Source of the DNA: Berberis thunbergii
Taxonomy: Eukaryota > Streptophyta > Magnoliopsida > Ranunculales > Berberidaceae
DNA: 64,000 bases
Assembly (NCBI GenBank): GCA_003290165.1
Contig: QNQO01010715.1
Span: forward strand, 21,346-85,345
Direction of reading: 5' to 3'
Shown: in pieces, positions 45,901 through 59,986 of the stretch
Layout: every line of letters begins with the position of its first letter
How positions within the stretch are numbered: the stretch's first letter is position 1
Position numbers and translations under genes: made by a program
Notes under the pieces: generated by a model
Databases searched by the model: none
What the model was told of the DNA's origin: nothing
What the model saw: the letters and a program-made list of their open reading frames with translations, nothing else

Positions 45901-48900
45901 ACAGATGCCTGCGAGTCATTGAAGGAGTGTATCTGCAAAACAGCCACAAGCACATTTAATCAAATGGTACTTGCATCAGGTTGAGTTATAGATTGATCAT
46001 CAATCCATTGGCAAGCACAAATACTGCTACTTGTACTATGCATGTAATTATAGCATATGAGATGCAAAATAATTTCCTTCTATGACAAATGTACTTGACA
46101 ATGGACATCCCCAACAATATAATGTGCTCTAGATGGTAGAGTGAAAAAGGTAAATATACATCGTGAAACCATACAATAACAATACATTAATTTGTCAAAA
46201 AGTCATGAAATTTTTTAAGATCATCTTTTAGCTGAATTGCCAGTAATCCAGAGAGCATGGACCAAAAGTTATCCACTTCAGGTAAGTGTCCTGATGTATT
46301 TTCAGCCAGGGAAAATCAATAGAGTTTCTGCTTATTCCTCTCACATACAGCAAACGGTAAGAGAAGTATCTCTTGATATTCTTCGATTCTAATATACACA
46401 TCATATGAACCCAAGGAGACACATAAGAAACATTTCTCTATGTTGACAATGAGACATAAGTTTCAGAGACCAAAGACTAACACGGGAGGAAATGGCAAAG
46501 GTTAAGTCAGCAAACCTGGAATATGAAACATGACTTCCACATGTTGAGATATCTGGAGTAGAATCACAAAGATCTTCCCCTCCTTGCATTGTTTCAGGCA
46601 ATGGTGGAAATGAAAATTTCTTCTTCCCAATGATGTTAGAGGCTGACATAGGGGTATTGCTTTCACAAAGAATATTTCCATCTGATAAAGATCTTTTGAA
46701 TAGTGACCTGCAGAAGAAACATTACTGATCAATGCCTAAGAAAGTATTGTGGACTATAATTTTATATTTGAGACATACATGAAATTGATCAGCATCAAAG
46801 TAGATTCTAATACTCACCACCATCAGAGTTCCTTCCCAACTCTTCTTGGATTCTATAATTTTATTTTATTTTTAATTCTTATATATCTTACTTCCAATAA
46901 TTTTTTTGAAAAAAATATTAATAGAAAGCTTTGCCATACTTATCTTCTCCAAGTGAAAGGAAATGGTACGTAGTTTATTTAAACCAATGAAAAGATGGGA
47001 ATTCTTATTAGTACTTCAATTGCTTTGTAATGAAGAACACATGCATTTAATGTGTTTTAACAGAATAGTATAGTAAGCTCGACATGAGGACCATTACTTT
47101 TCCATCTACATCATGGAAAAGAATATATTGATATTGAAGTATCATTTTTGAACTCCTCGCCACATGGATGTGGCAAAAGAAGATTCTAATAATCTATATA
47201 ATAACTTCTTCCAGATAAAGGTATCAGCAAAATAGATATTCACTCCTCTTTCTTTGCGACACTGGTAACTGAATCTAAACCATATGGCACATTCATGTGA
47301 AATATTTGCTATGTACATTTCATACACTCAGTTCCTTCCAGATCAACATGAAAAAGAAACTTTATTTCCCTCAGGTTATAGGTACCTTGACATTCTCCAA
47401 AGTGAAAGTTTAAGAAGGGTCAAAGATAAATATTTCCAAAACTATACTACCTTGATTTCTCTACAGCAAAGGTATGAGCACCCTTCCCAGATGTACAATG
47501 CTGGTCTGAATCCAGCTCCCATAGTGCAGGTTTACCCTGTTGTGGTTGGAAATGCCCCAAAAACCTGTTTGTATAGGCACATGCAAAGAACAAAATAATA
47601 GTTGGTATAAATTTCCATATGACAAAAAGTAGATACCATAAAATAACTTTAAGAGATAATTATGGTGATGAAGTACACCATAGACCAATGTTTAAGTCGA
47701 ACATGGGGCAGTTGTTATAAACTTGTATGTTATAAAACTAAGTCGTGCTGACCAGAATAACATGATGCCTGAGGGATTTCAAGTTACAGACGCTGTATAA
47801 CAGTTGTAATTCCCAACAGCCCCATCAGCTAAAGCAAATTTTCTGGCCAAAGTGGCAAACAGGAGAAGAAGGTGGATCAAAGAACCACATAAATCATTTG
47901 ATGTCAGGTGTAAGAAATCTCCTACATCGACTAACCAGGTCTGATAGTAATTACAATCTGTTAGGTGAGCTATGTTACGAGAATACTTCAATTCAAAAAA
48001 AAAAAGTCACGTCTCTATGTTTTTGACACTCTAAAACTCGATGGCATGAGCAGCAATATTTATCTATAAATAAAAATATGAGCAACAAAATGAAGTTTAA
48101 AAATGAAAAAAGTTCAAACTGTAAGGTATGTCCACGTTTCAATCTGTGTCCAACAGCAACACACATCTCGACATCATTGTTAGATAGGGGCAAGTAGGAG
48201 GTAAATTACAGTTGCATAATACTCGAAATAAATAGAAAGGACATGGTTATCTTACACATTTATAGCATCCTGCTTCTCAGCATCCATATAAGCATTGCTA
48301 TAATACCGTTGGAGTGTTCTGAAGAACTCTTGAGACTGGGTCGCTGCTTTCCATTGACCTCTTCTCTCAGAGAAAATCTATTTAGTATCAAGACAGATAT
48401 TCACAAGAAAAAAAATATACAAATTGTAAGTCTGGCCATGGATTAAGAAATAATACAAAAGATCTGACTGAGTCAGCAGCATGAATCCTACATCAATAAA
48501 GCATCTCATCTTTAGTAAATATGAAATCTTGATCCATATTTACATAAATGGAAACAGGCCCAAGGGTCAACAAAACCCTGACTTTTGGTAATAATGATCT
48601 CAACAAAATGATCACAAACCACTTGACTTAAGAGTTCAAAGTACCAAACTCTAACCAAGAAGTACCAGTACAATTAACAATTACCTATTACACAGTATGT
48701 ATTCAAATTTATATGACAATAAAAATTTATGGTTATCGAAACTCTGGACTAGAGAGATGCACATAAATAGATGATTCCTGGACCATCATTTAAAAAGTTA
48801 TTTAAAAAAATGCAAATCAGAAGACTATTAAATTGTGCCAATCATTGCCAGATTTTTCTATTTGTTAAATTTTCTATATTAAGAGAGGGAGAGAGAAGAG

Positions 48901-51900
48901 GCACAGTGACATACTCAATTTGTACATCCAAAATATTGATAATACTTTGTATTGACGAACAAACTACTAAAAACACTTGCAGCAGAGTAATATAAGGACG
49001 ACTACCTTGTTGTGGGCTGCAGACCCACCATATTGGAGTGCCAGGGTATCACCCATTATTTCATAAAACCTCATCAAATCATCAGCCAAAGGGGCATCCA
49101 GATCAATTTTTGGAATGTCTATGAATCCCAATGCATGCAGTTGCTGCCCAAGTGCAGCCAAACCATAGGCATATTGAGCAACATTTGTGCGATCTAAGCA
49201 ATCTATGCAATTGGTCCTCAATACCCCTTTTTGAAACATAGGTGGCTTAATCAAGAAGTTAATGCTACCATGAGAATTATCTTCATCAGGTTCTATTTCT
49301 GAGTTATCTGTATTCTCCACTTCACTGTCATGTAGATTCTGTGAAGACCAATCTCCAGCAGTGGTTCCCCTATAACAATTTCCATATTTATCAGTTCTAA
49401 AGCAAAATCTCACCTACTTCATACTTTCAATGTTGTTAAGCTATTATTTTAGCACTTCACAATAAGAATAAAAAGTCAAAGTCTACACACTACAGCCAAA
49501 TCAAAACTTCACCCGGTGATCATAAACCAAAGGACAGACAACCACTACTATAGTTCTACATGAGATTATGAGAATGACATGGAGCTATGGAAGCAATAAA
49601 GATCCTCCACTCTATAACAAACTCAGGTCAAAAAAAAAAAAATCAGCCAAAGGCCCAAGGGTTGATTGTTGATAAGGATGACATAAGCATAGTAATTAAC
49701 TAATTATCCTCATTAACGATTCTTTCTTCATGAATTTTTTTCAAATACATCAGACTTGAAGTTCAATTAGATGTAAAAGTGATGAAATAAGAGTACAACT
49801 TAATTTATTTTATTAATTAGGTTGGTCCACTTTTTAGCCCATGGGGCAAGGCTGGTAGCCCGTAGGGTTTTGATTAGATATTTGTTTAGCTTCCTTAAGC
49901 AGCCTCTTAAGTTAGGGTTTCTATTCTAGGATGTTTGCCTGGAAAAATTAGCTATGTTAATCATGTATTCTAACATAGAAAAGAACAAAAACAAAAACAC
50001 GGAAAAAAAAATTTTCATATTCATTCAACCACCCTACAATCATAACTTCATGACTTATTTATAAAGTCTAAGGACTGGCAAGCAATCAATTTAACCTAAT
50101 CCTAATATGACTAGTACCCTAACTCTAATATGGAAGTTAGTGAATCAAGTCCACCTACTAACATATTTAACTAATATCTAAAAAAAAAACCCAATTACAT
50201 CAATGCAAATTTAGTGGTTCTATGAGCCGATGCATGTTAAGTCAATGTCATTATTGAAAGTGTTGGCAAGTTTCTTGAAAAAGGGTAAGCGAAATCGAGC
50301 AATGAAGCTTTAAGTTTTTCATGCCGCTCATACCTTTGGGTGCGAGATTGACTTTGTTCAATCTTGAGGTTTTGGGCTTCCATCTGGGGCTCGTTGTTGA
50401 GTAAAGATATTTGGGAATTGGTTATCGTCATTATCTTATTCTTATTCTTCATACTCCACACTATCACGTTCTCAAAAAAAACATCTTGTCATGTGTCGCT
50501 TTTTTTTTTTTTTGCATGTACCAAAGATTATGGGGTTTTCCACATGTTTGCATGATCATTAGCATCAAGAGAAAACTGGTATGGATCAATGGCCACAACA
50601 ATTCATATCAAAGAGACTTATAACTACATGCAAAATGAAGTAAGGGTTTGAGTTTCTTGTTGAATTGGGATTTTGTCAGATTGGTCAAGGGAGAAAACTA
50701 TTACAGGAGGAGGCCAATTGTACTACAATCTTAAGGCCGGGGCTCTTTACAAGAAAATTCCAATTACATAAACGATTCAAAAAAATGCCTTTAATAGGGG
50801 TTGGGGTACTATATCAGCACTTATAAATTTTAAGATATGGTAATTTTGCTAAGATGGCCGGTTAAACTTGCTCTCCATGATAAGAATCATAAAACAAACT
50901 AAACTTGCATTTAGGTGAGTTGTTAAGCACAAAAACCATCTCATACCATGTTAGGAATAAAAAGATAAACTAAACTTGTATATATGTGAGTTTTGGAATA
51001 CAAAACCCAATAGGATAAAACTTGAAGCACGAGAAACCTAAAAACTGTTTTGGATTAAACCCATCTTTATGATTCTAGTTTCAAAATCCCCAATAATGGT
51101 ATAGAGCATAATCATAAATATAATCCCCAATAGGATGGGTAGATGTTGACTTCGTTCACTTCTCAATAGATTTTCTATGTAATCGAGAAGAATTTATTGA
51201 GGAAGTGGAGCTTCAATTTCTCTAACCCAATTAAAATGAATAAGTGAAAGAGTTTAATGCTTCATTGAAAAATTAAATAAATTAGACACGAGAACACATT
51301 TAATACACCTTATGAAATGAGACAAGGATAATATGAGGTTAAACCATGCCAATGCTCTTGATGTAATCTTCATTCACCATATCCATTTCCTGGGGAAGTT
51401 ATGGAACACCTCAAGGAGAGACTTTCCTACGTTAATTTGAAAACATGGAGCTAAGCGAGAAACCAATGGCCCATCCAGTCCAATATCTATATTAGTTGTC
51501 TAGCTACTCCAACAAAACCCAATAAGGTCAATAACAATGTTACCTGCTGGAATGAGGATTGAACTAAGATACATGATAAATCCTATGGGTACAGGGGATG
51601 ATACTTTAGTGGTACACAACTATTCAAGTAGGATGGGATTTTGCTTATTTGGGATGGAATTTTGAGTTGCAAGTCGCATGGAAAATCTTATTTGGGTCAC
51701 TGTTGGTACAATATTCTACAAATGCATATGATATATAATTTAATCTAATAAGGAACATTGCCTAATTGGAATAATCATATCTTGTCAATTTTCATAAAAA
51801 TATTTGAATATGATTCTCTCATTGTTGAAGTTCACAAAACTTTATATTATGATACACTATGATTATAATGTAAGGGTAAAACTTTAAACTTAAAAATCTT

Positions 51901-54900
51901 AGATAACCACCTTATTTTATAACCAGAATATAAAAGTACAATGTTACAACGGCAAATAATTAAAGTTGAACTCTCTTTTCTTTCCTTTGAACAATTTCCC
52001 CATAGTATAACTTATACGTTAACGTAGCCGTGGAAGATGAGCAAATGACATTTTCCTTTAAATTTTTTTTTAAAGATAAACATGGGAAAGGAAATTTATT
52101 GGTGAATGTTCATGGAAGAGGATTAAGTCTCAAAATAGAAAAATGTGTTCCGACACAAAAAGGATTTCTTGTTTCTTTTGCTTTTCATTCTTTTCATTTA
52201 CAATCTCGGGAATCAATAGTCCTTCGATTAATTACTTTTTCATCTTTTCAACATAGTTTTTATTCCCATCATCTTGTATCGATCATTTCGTTTATTTTCT
52301 CAAATTTTATATCATAAACAACACAATTCCTCAATATAAAGTTTTGTCACTTTCATTGGTTAAAGGACGCACGATGGAAAGTTGTGACACCACTTTTACA
52401 TAACAGTTCCTCCATTCCACCTATGTATAATTCTCTTTGGGTAGAACTTCCAAGAGTAAACCCACTTGGAAAGTCCAAATCCACCAAACCATTTTTTAAA
52501 AAAGGGAAAAAAAATCTTAGAAAAACAATTCTCGAAGCTATCATTGTCACTAAATACCATGACAAAATGTCAACTTTTTCAGATTAAAATACTTCTCCAA
52601 GTACTAATACCATATGCGGAGGTTGGACGCTCAGGTAACCACCCCGATATCTTTCCAAAGACGGCCTTTGTGCAGAATCTCCATAACCACTTGCTTAAGA
52701 GCTCTCTGTTCATGAGTTAGAAATGCCTAATTCCAAGACTCCAACATCCAAATAAACCAACTCCAACTGTAATGCATGGAACCGACTGAAACCTTCATTC
52801 TCACAAGTCACACCGAAAGAAGACTCTACAATCCATTCGAGTCTGAGCACAACCAACTTGGACTTGTGAAATCCTTTATAGTAGTTATTTACTATCTAGT
52901 AGATTCTACCCTAAATTTTCCTAAGATTTTCTGATTGAAACGATAAGGTTAAAAGAAACAAAACAAAAACCAAGCACCGCTTGTAACTGGTTTATGGTGA
53001 TCTCTATCTCAGTTTTAAAGTTAGATGATTCTCCACTTTATTACATTGCATTTCCTATTATGATGGATTTCTTTTTCCATAAAGGCGGAATAAGCTGACA
53101 GGCAAGTCTTTAATTAATTTTGGTTTAAATAGGTTATTTAAATGGTTTATCTCGAATTTTAACGGTTAAATGCCTCGGTAGACTCTTCTCACCACAAATC
53201 CATGTAAACATGTGCAGCACATCTGCCACACCATATTCCATGTGGTAGTTTAATGGTTAAATAGGGTCACTTTTAGTTACCAAGAATCAAAGTAAACATG
53301 AATGTGACTTAACAATTTCGGTCAAGTGAACTTCAAGATCTGTTTCACTTATATAATGATGGAAGTTGATACTTATATAATGATGGAAGTTGATAGAACC
53401 CAAAAATGAAATGTAGTTGAAATAGGTACATATATTTGATAACTTCTATGATCAGGCCCTATGCATTCTTATCCAGCTTTTTAGAATTTGAGATTGACTC
53501 GACTCAAATGTCACTCAAAGTCAACAAAAAACTAACGATATAAGCCTACTGCAATGCAAAATGATTGAAAACAAGCTTTAGACCTTCAATTCATAAACCC
53601 ATATGTTCCCATTATACTAGTAGTAGTGGTTATGTTCAACTTTTTATCAAACTTTAAAATCAATTAATTTGGAGAAGGATGGAGAATATTGCAAACAGCA
53701 GTTGAACAAAAAGAACGTGGATTTAAAACACAACAGCACTGATAAGATTTTGGTATAAAGTATTGCTTAAGCTTACTTAGTAGTACTTACCCTAAGCGAG
53801 GCCATTTTAAAGGCCCCTCTGGTTTCATTTCTGATGTTACTTGACAATAGAATAAACCCGTTAAGTTCAATGCATAAGCAGCTACTTTGCCCAGCAGTGC
53901 CAAAACATTAGTAGCTTTGCTGAAACAGAAAGCCACAAGATTAGTATGGTTAATTTAAAAATATGCAGTTTAGACAAAACTTTCATAGTTTGAACATGGA
54001 GCCAAATACCTTCTAGAATGTTTGTGTAGATCCCAATGAAGAAACCGAAGGCGGTTCTCCTCTGACAGATCTTTATTAATAAATTCAATTGCATTAGCAA
54101 ACTCTGCACGAAGTATGGACTCCCGAGGCTTCTTCTCACGTGTCTGTTAAAAACCAGCCATGACAGAGAATGGTGATAAAGGAGAACAAACTCTATTATC
54201 AAAAAACTTCAGATGAATGTTTTGGAAAGGAAGGTTTCATAAGGACACATAAAAAGGAGCAGTAGCATGTAGTGAACAACCCTAGCGTAGGCAAGCACTA
54301 TCTTGGTTCTCCAAACCATTGCAATTGACAGAGAGTGGATTCACAAAATCAGAACTGGTTAGCAAAAGTGAACATTTAGAGAATATGTAGCAAAATATTG
54401 ATAAACGAAAAATGGATGCTCATAATGTACTCAATACATAAATGAGGTGCGGAATAAGTAATGCAAGACCAAAATGGTCACTAATGAGTAGGAATTGCTC
54501 CAAGATGTGATAAATAAAGAACAAACACAACCAGCAACATCTAAAGAAGAGGTGTAGATGTTGAAGGTTGTGAAGGAGTAAATTTGGCCAGAAAGATGCG
54601 ACTCGAGATTCTGAGTGCAGGTTTGGACACTTTTTCATAATGGCATTAATGGAGAAACAAACTAAATGGGATTTGGTAATGTTACAAATACTCTTACACT
54701 TACAGACACGTGACCAATCCAAAATAACTACCTTGATCAAATTCAAAATGATTATCGGGTTGCCATATCTCTTCGCGAGATTTTCAAAATGAAGTCTAGT
54801 AGCTTCGTAGTTTGGGTCCTTCTTTGACACTGAAATTGAAGAAACAACATCAGAACCAATACGATAAGGTGTCAATACCCTATATATGCTACAAGATATA

Positions 54901-57900
54901 TGCACAAAACTTACATATGATATCAGGCTTAATATTCAGGCGGGAAGTTTCCTGGGACCAAAAGAGGGGAATTGAACCCCTGTTCTGTACAACTGAACTT
55001 ACTTGTGATGGACATCCTTCAGGGATGTCTTCAAACACAATCTGTTCTGTCTCCACATCATTAGCTACTCTACCTTTCTCATTTACACCCCGCTTCAGAT
55101 ACCTACAACAACAGGAAAGGATAATAAGAAGATTGAATATGCCACTTAATAGGTCAGCAAATAAACATGCAAATTTGAAGCATCACTGAAGAACGAATAA
55201 ATATTTATTCCTAGCATGTAATCAGTTTTCATGCATATTTGTGCCTGAAACTACTTAGTTGCAGTCATTTATAACATTTCCTAATCCAGTCACGGCCACC
55301 TTGAAATTGGATTGTGGTCCGTCCATAAGAGTTTATTTTGGTCCAATAAAACTAGTGCACACAAGAGAAGATTCTAGAGAACAATTTATTGTTTGAAGTG
55401 AACGTATAAAAGGTACATAGAAAATGGCTCAGATAAATGTTTTGGAAAACTTTCTGCTTAAAACGTATACGATTTTTGTGTGTACTAACGCCTTAGCCTT
55501 TAGAATAGGAAAAGTAAGACGTTAAATAATTAATCCCCATGCCCCGTTTTCCTTTTATAGGAAACAAAACTAGAAAATAACTCTAATAGTTCATTCAACA
55601 CAATAGTTGCCTCCGTTACCCTAGTAGTACCACCCTAATTTTGAATAGCACAAATCAAGAAATACAATCAAATAAAAACGGTGACCAGGCGAGCTCTGAT
55701 TAATCTGTCAGAGTTAGACTCCAACCACAGCCGATCTTGAAAACTAAAGCCACTGTTCTCTCACATTTCATCTTGTACTCTTGTGTCAATCCTTTTAATT
55801 TTCTCTTTGACTTTCTATTCTTTCTTGTAAAGAAATGCATACTTTTGGTCGTTTGAAGGCATGAGGACGTGTAATCCCAAAAGACAACTAGATAACCCTG
55901 GCTTCATTTACAGACCTCACTTGGACCCATCGGGGTTGAAGTTTGAAACTACTCAGAGATTTCACCACATGTAAAATACTTAAGATATATAAAGCAGGAC
56001 GTCCAGTATTTTAAAAATACCACAGGTTCTTTCCTTCCAAAATAAAACCCAAATATACTTCAAAATTCTAATTTATTCTAACCTGGTGCCAGCATAATGA
56101 CGTGAGCGCCTAGCAATAAGTGTCAACTTGAAGTCCCTTCCAGAAATTGAAAGTTTGGCCTGGAATTGGAAATATTTTAGTTGTTAGGTCACAAACTGAA
56201 TTGCAATTTAAAGAAAACGAGTATCCAAGAATGTGTTAATACACCAGCAAACCAAAACAAAAACCTGCAAGCCGAGATCATTGTATATGGGACAAAGTAA
56301 TAACATAAACAAATAAATAAAAGTGCAACTACCAGCTGAACAGATTCAGACAACAAACATTCCACTCACATGAGTATCACGTGGCGTGCATATTGAAGAC
56401 GATATTCTTCTTTATCTAACAGATGCTCAAGTTATGACACCGTTTAGGCTAATGACTACAACTAGAGATTTTGGCACAAAAGTATTAATGTACTGAAGTA
56501 TTGGTTGCATTGCAGCACATAAAGTTGACGAAGCACCAATAAAGACAAACTTACACAAGAGGGAACCGGCTATATGGACCAGAAAGGAGAACGCATAACT
56601 ACAACTAGGTCCAAAGGGTTCTAAACGTTCAACCATCTAGAGAAACACAACAGCAACAGCATAAAGCCACATGGGAGTTTTATGCATAAACACATATAAT
56701 TATTCATCTAATCTATTCTTATCTACTCATTGGTTGATCTAGTGGCAGGATCTTCTTAGCATTTGCATTCACCTGTTTAAAGAAGCCATATACTAATGCA
56801 ACTGTCCAGACAGTATTTTTGAGGTGAGTCCTGATGCCCCTTGTCAAGAACTCATTCCAGACAAACATTGTATCATAAAGGACCTGCCCAGTCTCACCAT
56901 CACACAAGTTCTTTTGAAGACTACGCATAACATGGTATGAGTAGCTGAAAAAGAAGTCCTTCGTGAGATCCACTGTGCAAAGGAGCTTTTTGTATCTATG
57001 ACAGCAATAACAAAACAAAAAAAATAAAAGTAAATGAATACCTTCACAGGAAAGTTAATCAAAATAAAGGGGTAATTAGAACATAATGTAATTGTGCAAT
57101 AAGTAAATCAAAACAAGAAAAAGAAATAACCTGTATCCCACAAACCCTGATGATATCTTGTGTCGTTCAAACATGTTATAATAACTTCAAAACAGCATCA
57201 AGTTTCCTTGATACAATTCAGAAACTGATCGCCCAGGGGATCCTGAACTGCGATATTTACATGTTTACAGATACTTTTTCCCCCTTAACATCATATTTAG
57301 AAAGATAAAGTTTTTTATGCTGTAATAATTTCGATCAACTAGACACAAATATACCAACGTCAATCATTTGACGGTGACGGGATTATTTCCATAGAAAATA
57401 ATTTGCATATCATAGCAGCACCATGCATAAAACTAAAGAGAAAATGTCTAGATGTTCAGCTTATTCGTTCAAAAAATTCAAAATAATTACCACACTGTCT
57501 AGTTACATAAGGAAACAACTTCTAAGGTTACCCTTGCACAAGTACCATGGACATTGTACATTTACATGGAGAATGGACAAAAGACCTGTTTTCAATTTTA
57601 GAATAAGCCATATCAGTCTGAACAGAAGAGTTTGGAAGCAGAATCATCTCGCTCTTGGTGACTGCATATACAGTGTGGCCGCAAATTGCACCAATTTGTC
57701 GTCTTTTCGTGATAAGCAGCATGTAATAAGGGCCCAGAAATTTAATGAACCCTAGTAATAAAAAAAAGGCACCATCAGTATACTAACGACATTAATAAGA
57801 GTACCATAACGTGTTAAAAAGACTATTTTACGTACTTACCAACAATCCCATAGCATCTGGTAACAAATTTTAGTCCCCCAGTGGACCTGTTCCCTTCATG

Positions 57901-59380
57901 TATCCGCTTCAACAGATCATAACATTCACCTTCTGAATATGCAGTAGAATCTTCACGAATGTTCAACTCCGAAGGCTCTAATCTGTCAATCTTCAACACT
58001 CTCCAGAAGGTTCTGCTCTTGTCCCTTCCTATCATATAATATTTCTGTTACCAAAAAAAAAATGCCATGAGATACATATTTAAAAAAAAATTGAAGGATG
58101 CCCAAAAGCTTGAAGAGGGGCGGCATGCTCTCATCATGTATGATGACATTCGAGTACACATACATAATTACAACTCAGTATATCATGAGCTGCATGAGAA
58201 AATTTTGATATGGCTGAGTCATGTTCAATGAAAATCATATGATGCAAAATAAAAAAGTAAAACAAAAAAATTGTAGAAACTGTGCACACTTGCCATTAGG
58301 AAGCATCGAATTTGAATTGGCAAAAGATGAAAGTTCAACATAGTACATGAAATTTACTCATTGCAATAATTTAAGCAGCCAAAGAAATTACTCTATTTAT
58401 TTGTTCTTTTAGAAATCCAACAAGAGTTCTACCAAACTGTGATCCCCACAAATAGATCAAGTAAACTAACATTTCAGGATAAGGAATGAATCAAATAACA
58501 AATCAATAATTGTTTAAACCCACGTGCACAAACAAAAAAACAATGAAAATAATAATTTCCTTGGAATTTAAGAAATCTTAGCATACACACAATGTAACTC
58601 GGAATCCACGCCAGCAAAAATACCAATCAGACAAATGTGAACTTCAGTTAAGCGTTTTTTGGCAGCAACTCCAAGAGTCGGGTCAGTTACAACACTTTTA
58701 ATAGCTTTCAGTGACTTAAAGCACCCAACAAGCTCAACTTGTGAAAGTTAATAAGGCTACTTCCAAACACACAAACTCAAACCAGTATTAATTTAGCTCA
58801 AAAAAAAAAGAGAGAAAGATTTGGAGTCAATTTAACACCATTCTGGATTGCAAACCATACAATGTAACAATCAGAAAACAGGAAACACGGACTTAATATA
58901 TATAGTGAAAAAACAAAACCACAGAAAACTGATAAGTTCACCCAAGTATTCGAACAATTCAATCACAAGAAAATGAATAACAAATGGCTGACCACAAACG
59001 AAACATACATTGTCTCACCAATTAAACCTTAACTTGCAATAGCTTACAATTGGCACAAAAAAAATTGGGAATTCAAACAGAACCCAATCCTTCCTAAATG
59101 TCAATGAACATAATATCAAAATCAAACAAAAAAAAATGATTTTTTAGCTAAGAAAACTAATCCTGCACACTAAATCATTCTTGGAACATTAAAATCAAAC
59201 AAAATGTCTCCATCAACACAATTCATTCACATTTAGATCCAGAACACATCGAGACACGAATGGAATCAAAACAGATAAGCAAGAAGACGATAGATAACAA
59301 AAGATTACCGATCGAGTCTCATAAAGCCTAAACTTCTGCAGATAATAGCTCCCTGATTGGGGCTCATTATCAGTCGCCAT
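36923..59380 (-). CDS. SAC2/3: SAC-domain phosphoinositide phosphatase (plant SAC2-SAC5 type), 16 exons
   Basis: 815 aa. Exons in order: 59380-59309, 58044-57840, 57751-57586, 56995-56773, 56159-56083, 55102-54915, 54829-54732, 54143-54010, 53919-53791, 49369-49006, 48377-48256, 47564-47451, 46707-46516, 45932-45780, 45675-45573, 37030-36923 (TGA). Every junction is GT..AG and every phase matches. The protein opens [10 protein letters not shown] and [12 protein letters not shown]. The SAC domain includes [48 protein letters not shown] and the catalytic loop [12 protein letters not shown] (Cys485, Arg491). The tail ends [16 protein letters not shown], typical of the plant group. Arabidopsis SAC2-5 (about 785-831 aa) act on PI(3,5)P2 at the vacuole membrane; SAC1 is longer. 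The second Met of [10 protein letters not shown] was chosen from homologue starts. No lesions seen. Confidence 0.95.
37762..38716. mobile_element. hAT-superfamily non-autonomous element
   Basis: 955 bp, left end CAGGGACGGAGCTA, right end the complement of CAGTAACGAAGCCA. Flanks ATGGCACC and TTGGCACC match at 7 of 8. The CAGGG..CGGAGCC type of end is common in plant hAT elements. A Pro/Ser-rich frame inside is low complexity, not a transposase. Confidence 0.8.
39760..40112. mobile_element. Tourist-like (PIF/Harbinger) MITE
   Basis: 353 bp, ends GAGTGTGTTTGGTTGCATG and the complement of GGGTTTGTTTGGTTGCATG, flanked by TAA on both sides (39757-39759 and 40113-40115). A 39-bp direct duplication lies inside, around 39970-40045. 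Confidence 0.85.
40330..41090 (-). pseudogene. LINE remnant: zf-RVT C-terminal region
   Basis: Minus-strand frames read [16 protein letters not shown], then [33 protein letters not shown] and [13 protein letters not shown], the usual order of the zinc-binding domain after plant L1-type reverse transcriptases. The pieces lie in different frames, broken by a poly(A/T) run at 40838-40852 and several stops. No 5' part or ends were found. Confidence 0.65.
41142..42206 (+). mobile_element. hAT-like non-autonomous element, copy B (uninterrupted)
   Basis: 1,065 bp with a perfect 8-bp duplication AATGTTAT (41134-41141 and 42207-42214). Homologous to copy A along its whole length, both starting TATGCAGTTAAATC and ending GCATTAATAACTTAG. 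It keeps the site (GAAGATATTTATAG near 41483) where copy A received the Ty3 element. The last 160 bp hold four CGATTAATCG palindromes. No ORF of note. Weak inverted similarity exists between ATGCAGTTAAA near the left end and ATGCGGTGAAA read inward from the right. Confidence 0.8.
43367..43386. repeat. (AT)n microsatellite
   Basis: Ten AT dinucleotides. Confidence 0.9.
43584..44559 (+). repeat. LTR-like segment joined to a Met-tRNA primer site
   Basis: Begins TGTAATACCTGCC and ends GGGGCGTGACA, the start and end forms of a common plant LTR type. TGGTATCAGAGCC (44563-44575), complementary to initiator tRNA-Met, follows after three bases. Internal DNA after the primer site is only about 50 bp before a different LTR. 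No target duplication was found. Confidence 0.5.
44628..44890 (+). repeat. TRIM-type LTR of a different family
   Basis: TGTAACAACC start, GGTCGTTACA end, 263 bp, with the internal phrase atcccacatcacttgggtgt common in plant TRIM LTRs. Preceded by a purine stretch (TAAGGGGGTGAAT) that fits a polypurine tract, so it would be a 3' LTR. Confidence 0.55.
49370..53790 (-). other. SAC intron 9 (4.4 kb)
   Basis: Mostly AT-rich intron DNA. A diverged tandem duplication of about 70 bp lies around 50880-51000 (both copies contain aactaaacttg and gtgag), and a perfect 24-bp tandem duplication at 53347-53394. A + strand frame at 52030-52317 matches nothing I know. Confidence 0.6.
53347..53394. repeat. 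perfect 24-bp tandem duplication
   Basis: Unit acttatataatgatggaagt plus tgat, twice without change. Probably recent. Confidence 0.9.
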
Positions 59381-59840
59381 GTTTAGAATCCCGAGCAAGA
59401 AGCTCGGGAAAAATCAGAAGCACATGCAATAGATAGAAGAAGCAAAGAGGTATTCTTCAAAGCTCCAAATCCCCTAAAAAAAACGTGGTCGGTTCTGCTC
59501 GGCTAGGTTGCTTCAAATATAGCATTTCAGCTCGGAATTCCTCACTTTCTTCTCAGCTCCGGCTCTTCCATTGACCAGCAAGGAAGAGACGGATCCAACT
59601 CACAGATCGAAATCCAAGTAGCGAATGAACGAACGAAGACGTAATTGAACAAGAAGAGAGAATAATTAATTAGATATAAATCTCGTTCGAGGGTTTCCTA
59701 ACTGTAGAGAAGAACAAAAACACGAACAACTCAAAATGTTGTCAGAGAGAAGAGAGAAACAAACGAAGGAGAAGGAAAGAGATCCCACGAGGCGAAGAAG
59801 CAAAACCACAGCTTGGAAGACCGCACATCAATCCACACAA
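59381..59840 (-). promoter_or_regulatory. SAC gene 5' leader and proximal promoter
   Basis: Upstream of the ATG the - strand is CT-rich (complement of gagagaagagagaaac and gaaggagaaggaaagag around 59740-59780), as in plant leaders. The transcription start was not fixed. An in-frame ATG lies 18 bp upstream of the chosen start. Confidence 0.4.
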
Positions 59841-59986
59841 AGTAAACCAATGATTAAAAAATAAAAATATTAGACTTTGTAAGCTAAGCAAGTATTATTG
59901 TTAATTATAATTTTATTAATTCCTTTGGGAGGTTGACCTAGTTAAGTAAATCAAAGAAGGACTCTCAAAAAAATTCTATACTTCTT

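Noticed and set aside
52030..52317. 95-codon + strand frame in SAC intron 9
   Set aside because: Phe/Ser/Lys-rich, no splice-consistent context and no family recognised; could be chance.
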